The notes under the pieces: generated by a model
The model's input: the letters and a program-made list of their open reading frames with translations, nothing else
Database searches by the model: none
What the model was told of the DNA's origin: nothing
Translations under genes and position numbers: made by a program
In this document: positions 7,296 through 14,210 of the stretch, in pieces
Layout: every line of letters starts with the position of its first letter
How positions within the stretch are numbered: position 1 is the stretch's first letter
Origin: Bacteriovoracaceae bacterium UBA4573
GTDB lineage: Bacteria; Bdellovibrionota; UBA1018; UBA923
Direction of reading: 5' to 3'
Assembly: GCA_002387735.1 (NCBI GenBank)
Contig: DGKJ01000078.1
Coordinates: forward strand, 1-22,074
DNA length: 22,074 bases

Positions 7296-8417
7296 ATGAG
7301 AAGCGTAATCCTGGCCTTGGCTCTAGTCGCAGTTTCAGAAGATTTTATCGCGACCGCAAATGCAAAGTTACTCAACGTACTGACACCTGAATGCGTGCCC
7401 GATCTGTCGAGGGCACTCGACCGCCTAAACAACCGTGGTGCGTACTTTCGTTTCCGCACCACTGACGACTACCCCACCGGCACCACGCGGCCGCCGCAAG
7501 GACTATTTGATGGTTCGTTCATGCGCCACATTCAGGGCACGGCCCGACTCGCGGGAACCAATGTTCTCGTTCACAGCGTAAATGGTCGCCGAGGTTCCCA
7601 CTTAGTGGCCGTTCAAATGAAGAGTCAACCCGAGTTTGGCGACTGGAATACCAACGTTCGCTGCAAGGGCGACAAATGCGCTAGTCCCAAAAAAGATAGC
7701 GTTGTTAGTGTCGAACACCTAAGCTCTCACTTCTCCCATCCGGGCGGGATCCAGTCTTTCGGTTCAATCGTAGCGGTGGGAATCGACATCAACAACAATA
7801 ACAAAGCCGGCTCAGAAGTGCGTTTCTACGACTACGCTGACCCGACGAGTCCTGTCGAGCGGCGCGACTGGCGAATTCTTAGAACCAACGTAAGAGCCGA
7901 AGCCGTGGCAATGAGCCAAATCAAACGGGGCGTGCACGCTGGAAAATACGTGGTTGCCGTAGGCTCTCATCAGTTATCTCATCTCACCTTTTATATTTCT
8001 AACGATTCAGATCTCAACGCCTCGGGCTTTCGTTTTCAGGAACAAGCCACCTGGACGGAGCGTGGTAACTTTGACATCCCGAACTATCAGGGCATGCAAC
8101 TTATAAGTGAATGCAGCGGCCAAATGTATTTGGTCGGCACCTACAAAAGTAAACCCCTGTTTGGATTACCCTGGGGCGGTAAAGACTGGATCGACACCTA
8201 CAAGATCGAGCTCTCGCCCTACGCGGGAAAAGCGCCACAGATCGCAAAGTTCAAGAACAAGCACATGACATTAAAGAAAAGTTTTTTCTCAGCCGGTGGA
8301 GCCGTTTACGTCGAACCAGGTACGGGTGAACTCAAAGCCTACGCGACCGATTACTGGCCTTTGAATCCATTTAAGCGCGACACCGCGTTTCGGTTCGAAG
8401 AATTCGCGCCCAAATAG
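7296..8417 (+). CDS. Secreted protein of unknown function, possible beta-propeller
   Basis: A 373-aa protein with a Sec signal peptide: MRSVILALALVAVSEDFIATANA, probable cleavage after residue 23. The mature part is soluble with three cysteines (C33, C123/C128 close together, C273 as the last). Short repeating stretches look like propeller blades, for example VAVGIDINNNN (159-169) followed by VRFYDYADP, and KYVVAVGSH (217-225) followed by LTFYIS. I do not recognise a family. The start is fixed by a stop just upstream in frame and by the signal peptide. The AAGAAGG nearby is only one base from the ATG, so it is a poor ribosome site. It is convergent with the sigma-like gene, with the two stops 8 bp apart. 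Confidence 0.75.
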   Translation: MRSVILALALVAVSEDFIATANAKLLNVLTPECVPDLSRALDRLNNRGAYFRFRTTDDYPTGTTRPPQGLFDGSFMRHIQGTARLAGTNVLVHSVNGRRGSHLVAVQMKSQPEFGDWNTNVRCKGDKCASPKKDSVVSVEHLSSHFSHPGGIQSFGSIVAVGIDINNNNKAGSEVRFYDYADPTSPVERRDWRILRTNVRAEAVAMSQIKRGVHAGKYVVAVGSHQLSHLTFYISNDSDLNASGFRFQEQATWTERGNFDIPNYQGMQLISECSGQMYLVGTYKSKPLFGLPWGGKDWIDTYKIELSPYAGKAPQIAKFKNKHMTLKKSFFSAGGAVYVEPGTGELKAYATDYWPLNPFKRDTAFRFEEFAPK

Positions 8418-8428
8418 CCGGGCGGCTA
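8415..8428. terminator. Hairpin holding both convergent stop codons
   Basis: TAGCC-GGGC-GGCTA: a 5-bp GC-rich stem with a 4-nt loop. The left TAG is the stop of the + strand secreted-protein gene, and the right CTA is the TAG stop of the - strand sigma-like gene. No T-run follows on either strand, so it is only a weak bidirectional terminator candidate. Confidence 0.3.
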
Positions 8429-9445
8429 CGGAAACTGCCGCAGCAATCGCTTTGCTGCCGGCGTATCTTTTATGAAGGTGTCTAATTTTCGGCGCACTCG
8501 AACGTCAAGTTGGCGCGCCCGTTCTCGAGTCACCCCACCCCATTCGTTTGCCAACTCCTGAAGCGTAGACTCGCAACCTTCTTCACAAAGAATTCGTCTT
8601 TCTAGTATTTGTTTTTCCCGGACCGATAGTCCCTTAACCATCGGCTCAATCATTCGCCGAAAAAATTGGGAAGAACTCTCTCTTTCAATTCTTTGCTTTT
8701 CAGTTTCGGCGATTTCAACGGCTACTTGGTTGGTAGAAGCCATCACATCACTATCAATTTGATCCTCTGAATTTACGAGGTAATTCGTTCTCACGTTTAT
8801 TACCTGCATCCAGCTTCTAACGTTTTCAATCACTAGTTTGTTTTTCCAATTCACCGAAAGAATGTTTTTATTTTTATTCTTTTTTCCGTAGCGAAGCATC
8901 TGTGCACAAACACTTTCCGCCGTGACCTCTTTGCCAGAGGCGCGAATTTCGTGAACGATTCGAAAATAATGACCAAAGAGTATTTCTTCGGCTTTCGTCG
9001 AGACGAATCTCACCGGTTTAAGATTTTTTTGCACGAATCGTCGCAACGTGTTGTCCATCGCACGAATTAGATAGGCCAAAACATCTTGTGAAACGTTTTC
9101 GTCGAAACCGTTGAGGCCCTGAACTAGGCCCAGGATCGCTTCGGATTGAAATTCTTCTAGGTCCATTCCGTAAAAACGGCGCCACTCGTTCATGGCTCGC
9201 CCAAAGAGTACGTTCCTAAGCTTTAAGATCACAATATTACGTTCGCGCTCACTGCCCGTTTTGTAGAGGCGCACCAGATCCAGGGCATCTTGGCGCGTTA
9301 GTAGCTTTTTTGAGGAATCAGCGCCATAAGCCGAATTCAATATTACTTCGGCACATGTAGGGACGCTGGACCGCAGCGGGCCGGCTGCCGCTCGATCGAC
9401 GCCTGCGATGGCCACTAGAAAGCCCAATAAAATGCGTGCGCTCAC
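8426..9445 (-). CDS. Sigma-32-like sigma-70 family protein with an N-terminal signal peptide
   Basis: The body is an RpoH-like sigma factor. Region 2 lies at about 66-140 (IVILKLRNVL, then DLEEFQSEAILGLVQGLNGFD and a WIK-like YLIRAMDNTLRRFV). It is followed by VRFVSTKAEEILF, which resembles the VKVATTKAQRKLF segment of RpoH. Region 4 lies at about 270-325 (LSVREKQILERRIL, then the helix-turn-helix LQELANEWGGVTRERARQL). The frame is open to an ATG at 9496, but that start has no ribosome site. The GTG at 9445 has AGAGGA seven bases upstream and gives MSARILLGFLVAIAGVDRAAAG, a textbook Sec signal or membrane anchor. The protein is 339 aa from there. No in-frame start further down would keep region 2 intact. 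Either it is a membrane-tethered or exported sigma-like protein, or the hydrophobic start is misleading. It stands alone on its strand. Confidence 0.8.
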   Translation of the reverse strand: MSARILLGFLVAIAGVDRAAAGPLRSSVPTCAEVILNSAYGADSSKKLLTRQDALDLVRLYKTGSERERNIVILKLRNVLFGRAMNEWRRFYGMDLEEFQSEAILGLVQGLNGFDENVSQDVLAYLIRAMDNTLRRFVQKNLKPVRFVSTKAEEILFGHYFRIVHEIRASGKEVTAESVCAQMLRYGKKNKNKNILSVNWKNKLVIENVRSWMQVINVRTNYLVNSEDQIDSDVMASTNQVAVEIAETEKQRIERESSSQFFRRMIEPMVKGLSVREKQILERRILCEEGCESTLQELANEWGGVTRERARQLDVRVRRKLDTFIKDTPAAKRLLRQFP

Positions 9446-9524
9446 TATAGATTCCTCTGGATTTTGAACCGTTTTTGAATGAAATAGCGATAACATAGCG
9501 CGTTATTTTATTCCATACTTTTTT

Positions 9525-9547
9525 AGTCATATATAGATCTAATGACT
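9525..9547. promoter_or_regulatory. Inverted repeat upstream of the sigma-32-like gene
   Basis: Arms AGTCAT (9525-9530) and ATGACT (9542-9547) enclose the palindrome TAGATCTA (9534-9541). It lies 80-100 bp upstream of the GTG start in an AT-rich stretch, where a promoter and an operator would be expected. The role is inferred from position only. Confidence 0.25.
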
Positions 9548-9609
9548 TTTGTACCGAGAAAACACTGTCCGCCGAATGAAATTTCTTAGTGAAATCGGAA
9601 CGCAAGGTC

Positions 9610-9615
9610 GATAAT
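9610..9615 (+). promoter_or_regulatory. Candidate -10 element for the tRNA-Arg gene
   Basis: GATAAT (5 of 6 with TATAAT) ends 12 bases before the first base of the tRNA, the usual distance for a short tRNA leader. No good -35 is seen at 16-18 bp. Confidence 0.35.
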
Positions 9616-9627
9616 TGAGAGCGGCGG

Positions 9628-9702
9628 GGTCCCATAGTTAAATGGATATAACGGAGCTTTCCTAAAGCTCAGTTCCAAGTTCGATTCTTGGTGGGACCAC
9701 CA
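9628..9702 (+). tRNA. tRNA-Arg (anticodon CCT), CCA encoded
   Basis: A complete 75-nt cloverleaf. The acceptor stem is GGTCCCA / TGGGACC, and the D arm GTTA-AATGGATA-TAAC. The anticodon stem GAGCT/AGCTC carries loop TTCCTAA, so the anticodon is CCT, reading AGG. The variable region is AGTT, and the T arm CCAAG-TTCGATT-CTTGG. The discriminator is A and the 3' CCA is encoded. All stems pair perfectly. It stands alone, between the sigma-like gene (divergent) and a zinc-ribbon protein gene. Confidence 0.95.
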
Positions 9703-9766
9703 GAATTTTGAAATTAGCCTGATGCGGAATCATCTTCTTTGTCTGAGGCTAATTTGAAAATTCTGG
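9700..9766. repeat. Long inverted repeat beginning in the tRNA CCA end
   Basis: The left arm at 9700-9720 and the right arm at 9746-9766 are reverse complements at 20 of 21 positions (the one mismatch is G/C at the 11th base), with a 25-nt loop. The left arm starts with the CCA of the tRNA. The RNA would form a strong 21-bp hairpin directly behind the mature tRNA. It could serve as a transcription terminator or processing hairpin, although no T-run follows. Alternatively it may be the scar of a small palindromic or integrated element. Confidence 0.75.
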
Positions 9767-9798
9767 CTGGCTCTGCGCTCGTATTCTATAGTGCAGCA

Positions 9799-10173
9799 AT
9801 GCGTATCGATAAAGTGCCTGTTCGCCTCGTTAAGTCGGGTAGCTCCACAAGTACGGCTGGAGAAATCGAAATTCAGTATTGGGAAAAACGAGAACGTACC
9901 TTACGGGCACTGAAGTTTACGGGCCTATGTTGGGCCGCAGCGTTTATCTCCATTGCACTTCCGATCGTTCATTTTGTTTTAGTTCCCGCCTTTTTACTGC
10001 TGGGTCCCATTGTGGGATTAGGCGTTTTAAATCGTGAATCCCAGATTCTTCGCGGTAGCGGCCTATGCCCCCACTGCCAAGCTCCGTTTGTAATCGCGAA
10101 GGCGCCGAATCAACTACCGCTCAGCGATGTTTGCACTTCTTGTCGCGCAGAGGTTCTGGTCGAACAAACATGA
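9799..10173 (+). CDS. Small membrane protein with a C-terminal zinc ribbon, unknown function
   Basis: A 124-aa protein. A short soluble N-terminal part is followed by two hydrophobic segments at about 39-58 and 57-77, then a zinc-ribbon-like tail with C90-x2-C93 (CPHC) and C112-x2-C115 (CTSC). I do not recognise a family. The frame is open upstream to a TTG at 9739, but that start would place the inverted repeat arm inside the gene and has no ribosome site. The ATG at 9799 is preferred, although it also lacks a clear Shine-Dalgarno, so the start is uncertain. The stop overlaps the next start as ATGA (10170-10173), suggesting the two proteins are made together. Confidence 0.65.
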   Translation: MRIDKVPVRLVKSGSSTSTAGEIEIQYWEKRERTLRALKFTGLCWAAAFISIALPIVHFVLVPAFLLLGPIVGLGVLNRESQILRGSGLCPHCQAPFVIAKAPNQLPLSDVCTSCRAEVLVEQT

Positions 10174-11465
10174 AACTTCTAAACATGGCGTTCGTCTGGC
10201 TGATACTGTTCATTTCTTTTCCGTCGCAGGGCGCTCAGACGCCCACGCCGGCTTTTTACCAAGAAGTAATAACCGTTCTCCAGAAATACATTCAAATCAA
10301 CACCTCGAATCCTCCTGGCGCAGAAATGAAGAGCGCCTTATTCCTAAAACAACTTCTCGATCGCGAAGGCATTGAAAGCGAGATCATGAACCTCGGCAGT
10401 GATCGCGCCAATCTGATTGCTAAACTCCCCGGATCAAAACCAACGAATAACGGCATCGCGTTGCTTCACCACATGGACGTTGTTCCCGCAGAGTCCAAGT
10501 TTTGGACTCATCCTCCGTTTGCCGGCCTGCTTGAGGGTGGAGAAATTCACGGACGCGGAGCGATCGACATTAAAGGCAAAGGTGTTCTCGACCTCATGGC
10601 GCTCGTGTGGCTTAAACGCAACAAGATCCAACTAACGAGAGACGTCTATTTATTTGCCGTAGCCGACGAAGAAGTGGCGTCGATGGGTGCAAAAACACTA
10701 ATCGCGCAGAAGCCAGATCTACTTCGTCGCATCGCAGTCGTCGTCGACGAAGGCAAGACCGTGCACCAGACTGCCAGTGGTGAAGATGGTGATTTCTATG
10801 TCAGCGTGGGTGAAAAATCTCCGCTCTGGCTTACGCTCACCTTCACCGGACCGCCCGGTCACGGGTCTGTGCCGCTTGCCGGGTCTGCTGTTAATCAGGC
10901 CATCGAGGCAGGAAGTAAAATTATACGCTTTGCAAAACTACTCACCAAGGAACCTGCCCCGCCCGCTCTTCGTTCTCTCGTAAAAGACCCGTCCACGCGG
11001 GCACTTCTTTACCACACCATTTCGGTGACCGGACTGCGTGGCAGTGACAAGATCAATACGATTTCAAACGAAGCCAGCATTCAGCTAGATTGCCGTCTTT
11101 TACCAGGAACCTCTAAAGAAAGTTTTATTTCGCGCCTCCAAAAAGTAATCGGAAATTCGAAAATGAAAGTCGCAATAGAGGAACATTACGACTCTCGTTT
11201 CTCCCCCACCGATTCCGAATTCCTTAGAGCACTGACTCGAGTCGCAAAAGCACGCGGAAAAAAAGTTATTCCTACAATTCTCACAAGCTCAACCGATAGC
11301 TCGCTCTTTCGCGCGGCGGGCATAGAAGTTTACGGTTTCGAGCCCTACCCTGCCACTGACGCCATTGTCGACACCGCTCACGCAAACAACGAGCGAATCA
11401 ACGCAGAGAGCTTCAAACGGGGTTTGGTAAATTTAATCGACCTTCTTAAAGAGATAGACCGCTAA
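10170..11465 (+). CDS. Exported M20-family metallopeptidase
   Basis: Di-zinc peptidase/deacylase of the ArgE/DapE/ACY1/CPG2 group, 431 aa, with an N-terminal signal peptide (MKLLNMAFVWLILFISFPSQG, cleavage near 21-23). It probably acts outside the cytoplasm. Metal and catalytic motifs are visible: LLHHMDVVP (98-106, H101 and D103), GRGAIDIKGKG (128-138, with bridging D133) and ADEEVASMGA (165-174, with the E167/E168 pair). The dimerisation domain with PPGHGSVP follows, and a late histidine in DTAHANNERI. Such enzymes trim dipeptides, acyl-amino acids or peptide ends; the substrate cannot be read from sequence. The frame extends to 10065, but the ATG at 10170 is chosen because it starts the signal peptide and overlaps the upstream stop (ATGA). 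Confidence 0.88.
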   Translation: MKLLNMAFVWLILFISFPSQGAQTPTPAFYQEVITVLQKYIQINTSNPPGAEMKSALFLKQLLDREGIESEIMNLGSDRANLIAKLPGSKPTNNGIALLHHMDVVPAESKFWTHPPFAGLLEGGEIHGRGAIDIKGKGVLDLMALVWLKRNKIQLTRDVYLFAVADEEVASMGAKTLIAQKPDLLRRIAVVVDEGKTVHQTASGEDGDFYVSVGEKSPLWLTLTFTGPPGHGSVPLAGSAVNQAIEAGSKIIRFAKLLTKEPAPPALRSLVKDPSTRALLYHTISVTGLRGSDKINTISNEASIQLDCRLLPGTSKESFISRLQKVIGNSKMKVAIEEHYDSRFSPTDSEFLRALTRVAKARGKKVIPTILTSSTDSSLFRAAGIEVYGFEPYPATDAIVDTAHANNERINAESFKRGLVNLIDLLKEIDR

Positions 11466-11482
11466 AAGAAAAGCGCACCCAA

Positions 11483-12355
11483 TCAGCGAACAAGAGCCAC
11501 CGATGTTTCAATGGTGAAAGGTCCGTCGGCCGTGGCGAACTGCACAGCAATCACAGGGCCGGGACAGAAATGTTTGATACGGTGATTGTCGCCGAATACT
11601 ACAGACGGCAATGCGGGTGTGAGATCGAATCCCTTTTTATTTAATTCGGTTTTTGCGTACCCGAAGATTTGGTTGCAAATTTCTCCGGCACCATCACTAA
11701 TTTCAGCAGTTACTTCCTCAAATGTTTCACCCAACATTTTTTGCATTACCTTTAAAAAGGTCGCCTTACTAAAAGCAATTGCAAAGCTACCTCTAAATCT
11801 CGAACAGTTCATTGCGATCACCGCCGAAATATCGCCGCTAATCTGATCGTTACTACGAAGGAAAAGTTTTTCCTTGGTAATTTCCGTCGAAGCTAACGTT
11901 TTCATAACCACCACCGTGCCATCTACGAAGGGCCCAATAAACTCGACTCTGGGTGCTGCACTTTCGTTCTGGGCACTTTGTTTGGCTACCACTTTACTAA
12001 TCACGTCGTTGATCGCGTCGTTGGCGCAGGGTTTTTCTAAAAAAAATACACTGGGATAATTTTCTTTAAAATAATCTTCCTTGAGTTCGTCCGACAAGAC
12101 CAAGACGTCTTTAGGACGTACGGCAAGCGGGAGTTGTGCAATAAAATCCAACAATTTGAGACCGTTGATTTTTGGCAATTTTGTGTCAGTCACCAGTAAA
12201 TCGAATTTCTGCCGCGCACATTTGGTAGATGCATCTACTCCATCTCCCGATGAAATAATCAACGGATTCTTCATGGGACCGACTAGCAGCTCTTCCATTA
12301 CCGCTCGAGTATTAGGGTCTGCATCGCAAATAAGCACTGCCTTCCGTTCAGTCAT
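11483..12355 (-). CDS. Response regulator fused to a CheX-type phosphatase domain
   Basis: Two domains in 290 aa. Residues 1-122 form a receiver with the acidic pair D11/D13, phospho-acceptor D57 (TDTKLP), S88 and K108 (EKP). Residues 138-285 resemble CheX/CheC-type CheY-P phosphatases, with the signature helix EISDGAGEICNQIFGYAKTE (215-234) carrying the E...N pair used in catalysis. It could dephosphorylate the CheY made from the same operon, controlled by its own phosphorylation. GAAGGA nine bases before the ATG lies in the last codons of the HD-GYP gene, whose stop is only 2 bp upstream. It is the third gene of the cheY operon and convergent with the M20 peptidase gene. Confidence 0.85.
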   Translation of the reverse strand: MTERKAVLICDADPNTRAVMEELLVGPMKNPLIISSGDGVDASTKCARQKFDLLVTDTKLPKINGLKLLDFIAQLPLAVRPKDVLVLSDELKEDYFKENYPSVFFLEKPCANDAINDVISKVVAKQSAQNESAAPRVEFIGPFVDGTVVVMKTLASTEITKEKLFLRSNDQISGDISAVIAMNCSRFRGSFAIAFSKATFLKVMQKMLGETFEEVTAEISDGAGEICNQIFGYAKTELNKKGFDLTPALPSVVFGDNHRIKHFCPGPVIAVQFATADGPFTIETSVALVR

Positions 12356-12357
12356 GA

Positions 12358-12648
12358 TTATTCTTCCTTCTCAAAAAGAGCCAACACCTGTTTAACCAGC
12401 GTTGGGTCGTGTCTCATTTTACTTGGATCACTCACTCCGTCTGCAAGGAGCTTTTCGAAAAACTGTTTTGGCGTAACTTTCGGTTTACCCGGAACCACCG
12501 TCATAGCGTAATCAAGTTCGTCGGCCAGGTGGAGCAGTTGCGCCTCTTTGGTAATGCGATCCCCGGGCAGGGCTTTGGGATAACCTCGACCATTGAAACA
12601 TTCGTGGTGCTGAGCAATCGCCTTAGCGATCGTGTCAGACAGAATCAT
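12358..12648 (-). CDS. C-terminal fragment of the interrupted HD-GYP protein
   Basis: A 96-aa frame from the first ATG after the TAG, carrying HHECFNGRGYP and the end of the HD domain. There is no convincing ribosome site before this ATG, so separate translation is doubtful. It is listed because it would appear as a separate gene in a simple annotation. Confidence 0.35.
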   Translation of the reverse strand: MILSDTIAKAIAQHHECFNGRGYPKALPGDRITKEAQLLHLADELDYAMTVVPGKPKVTPKQFFEKLLADGVSDPSKMRHDPTLVKQVLALFEKEE

Positions 12649-12723
12649 CTTTCGAGTACGAATAAGATCCTGGGTGTATTCGACGTGTTTTTCGTACTGA
12701 GCTTGTTCTTCTTTTGTACGCTG

Positions 12724-13716
12724 CTATTCCGGTTTCTCTTGAATTTCAATGGGCACATTGGCCATTCCCATGTCATGTAACAAGCCTGCGGCCGCGAGAT
12801 CTTCGGGTTTCCCAATACCTAGGCCCAGCGAAAATAGTGAAGCCAAGGTGGAAACCTTGCCGGTGTGGGTGTAAGCGCCGTTGGACTCATCTAGCGTGCT
12901 AAGAATTTGTTTGTATACACTCCCGGTTTTCGCTCCCATGATGTAAGTCTTAACGATTTTGTCACAGTCCGCGATAAAGGTCTTACCAGTTTCGAAAGTA
13001 CCTTCTTTGCCGGAATCGCTCAGCACCCCGCTAAGTAAACTTCGAACCGAAGCCTGAAGTTTATCTTGGCGCTCAGTTGCGCTGAGGGCGGAGTCGTTTC
13101 CAATCTTTCGTAGGTACTCAGCGGTATAATCGTAAAATTTTTGCGTATCGGCCTGATCAATGTACAAGGAATTGATCTTCTTTTTATTGAACTTTTCGAT
13201 TCGTTCCTGGCCTAACGATTCGCCGGCATTGTTAAATTTGATGTGTTTGTTATTCATCGGCAGGTAAAGACTGAGCTCGAAATCCAATTTAGTTTCCGGG
13301 TCGAAGTCTACCAGTTTTACTGTCCTATAGGCGCGAATGGAACCTGCCTTGGACAGCCCCTTTTGCAGCGAGTTTTTAAGTATATCCTTATCGACCGTGA
13401 GTACGAAAACGTCATTGACTCCATTTTTTATCAAAGCATCACGGTTTTGATCTGTCGGGTTTACACTCAGAAAAAAAATGGAAGTCTCATGAAACTGCGC
13501 GCGAAAAAATTGGGCCGCCTCAACTGGTGGCAATTCTTTTTCATTGATGCCAAGAAAAATTATTACAGGCGGAGGGTTCGGCGGATTCTCCATGAGCGCA
13601 TCGAGGTCTTTAGCAGTTGCATCTTGGATTTTGGCGCCTGGAGCATTTTGCGCTACATATTGTTTAGCAATGTCTTCCAATCCAAACGCTAAAATAAGAG
13701 GACTGGGATTCGACAT
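12724..13716 (-). CDS. N-terminal fragment of the interrupted HD-GYP protein
   Basis: The 330-aa product if translation stops at the TAG. It has the receiver-like and middle domains and the HD pair, but lacks the HxxGYP half of the active site, so it should not hydrolyse c-di-GMP. The start is supported by AGGG seven bases upstream, and it begins 6 bp after the cheY stop. Confidence 0.6.
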   Translation of the reverse strand: MSNPSPLILAFGLEDIAKQYVAQNAPGAKIQDATAKDLDALMENPPNPPPVIIFLGINEKELPPVEAAQFFRAQFHETSIFFLSVNPTDQNRDALIKNGVNDVFVLTVDKDILKNSLQKGLSKAGSIRAYRTVKLVDFDPETKLDFELSLYLPMNNKHIKFNNAGESLGQERIEKFNKKKINSLYIDQADTQKFYDYTAEYLRKIGNDSALSATERQDKLQASVRSLLSGVLSDSGKEGTFETGKTFIADCDKIVKTYIMGAKTGSVYKQILSTLDESNGAYTHTGKVSTLASLFSLGLGIGKPEDLAAAGLLHDMGMANVPIEIQEKPE

Positions 13717-13722
13717 TACACC

Positions 13723-14121
13723 CTACTTGCCAAGCGCCTTCGCGTACGCCTTCTCCAAATTTGCTTTAAGAAGTTCGGTGGTAAACGGCTTCACAATGTA
13801 GCCAGTCACGCCGGCCAACAAGGCCTCTTTCACCTGACTCTGCTCTGACTCGGCCGTGACCATAATGAAAGGTGTAAGCTTAAAACGTGAATCTGCTCGC
13901 ACCCGCTTCAAAAGATCGATGCCCATGCAATTGGGCATGTTCCAGTCCGAAATAACGAGCCCGACCGGAGGCGCTGCGTTGGTAATCTTTTCCCAGCCAT
14001 CGGCGCCATCTTTCGCCTCCAAAATATCACTAAAGCCCATTTCACGAAGACACTTGGCGACAACTTTGCGCATCGTCATCATGTCATCAATCACTAAGAT
14101 TCTGGTTTTGGCGTCAAACAT
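13723..14121 (-). CDS. cheY: CheY-type single-domain response regulator
   Basis: A 132-aa stand-alone receiver with every key residue: the acidic pair D12/D13 (VIDD), phospho-acceptor D59 (SDWNMPN), T89 (VTAES) and K111 (VKPF). The DWNMP and VTAES motifs are those of chemotaxis CheY. Phosphorylated CheY normally binds the flagellar switch or another output. Here it is the first gene of an operon with an HD-GYP protein and a receiver-CheX protein, which suggests its phosphorylation is tied to c-di-GMP turnover. A strong AAGGAG lies nine bases before the ATG. No histidine kinase is in the window. Confidence 0.9.
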   Translation of the reverse strand: MFDAKTRILVIDDMMTMRKVVAKCLREMGFSDILEAKDGADGWEKITNAAPPVGLVISDWNMPNCMGIDLLKRVRADSRFKLTPFIMVTAESEQSQVKEALLAGVTGYIVKPFTTELLKANLEKAYAKALGK

Positions 14122-14142
14122 GGTTCACGGCTCCTTAGTTTA

Positions 14143-14170
14143 AGTTTAGATTGCCTTTGATAGATGACAA
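14143..14170 (-). promoter_or_regulatory. Possible promoter for the cheY operon
   Basis: On the - strand: TTGTCA (5 of 6 with TTGACA, bases 14170-14165), a 16-bp spacer and TAAACT (14148-14143). The start point would fall almost on the AAGGAG ribosome site, so the real promoter may lie elsewhere in the 89-bp gap. Confidence 0.2.
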
Positions 14171-14210
14171 GAAGAAAACACGCCACGTCTTGAATAGGCG
14201 ACGAGTTTAA

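Larger units (their letters stand above)
12358..13716 (-). pseudogene. HD-GYP protein gene interrupted by one in-frame TAG
   Basis: Read as one frame this is a 452-codon HD-GYP gene (c-di-GMP phosphodiesterase type) with a single stop at codon 331 (TAG at 12724-12726) and no frameshift. Before the stop there is a degenerate receiver-like domain (about 1-120, no phospho-acceptor), a DUF3391-like middle (SLYLPMNNKHIKFN, then NSLYIDQ), and the first half of the HD domain with H284 and the HD pair H314/D315 (LLHDMGM). After the stop, in the same frame, come KEEQAQYEKH (H344), HHECFNGRGYP (370-380) and the rest of the domain. The metal ligands and GYP loop are all intact. One base change (for example TGG or CAG to TAG) explains the break. 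It may be a recent mutation, a sequencing error or readthrough. Confidence 0.8.

Noticed and set aside
7178..7390. A 70-codon frame starting with GTG overlapping the PilZ stop
   Set aside because: It runs 95 bases into the secreted-protein gene, is rich in arginine and has no domain or ribosome site; the signal peptide of the overlapping gene is far more convincing.
9446..9496. Start of the sigma-like gene at the ATG at 9496
   Set aside because: No ribosome site precedes it, while the GTG at 9445 has a strong one; the extra 17 residues look like translated leader.
9739..9798. TTG start at 9739 for the zinc-ribbon protein
   Set aside because: It would make the inverted-repeat arm coding and lacks a ribosome site; the ATG at 9799 is kept, with doubt.
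10065..10169. Longer start of the M20 peptidase at 10065
   Set aside because: The added residues overlap the zinc-ribbon gene and would bury the signal peptide.
12648..12724. A frameshift as the cause of the HD-GYP break
   Set aside because: Translating across the gap shows the same frame continuing for 25 residues from the TAG to the next Met, so it is a nonsense change and not a shift.
12724..12726. Pyrrolysine at the TAG
   Set aside because: Pyrrolysine is known mainly in methylamine methyltransferases, and no pyl gene is in the window; there is nothing to support it.
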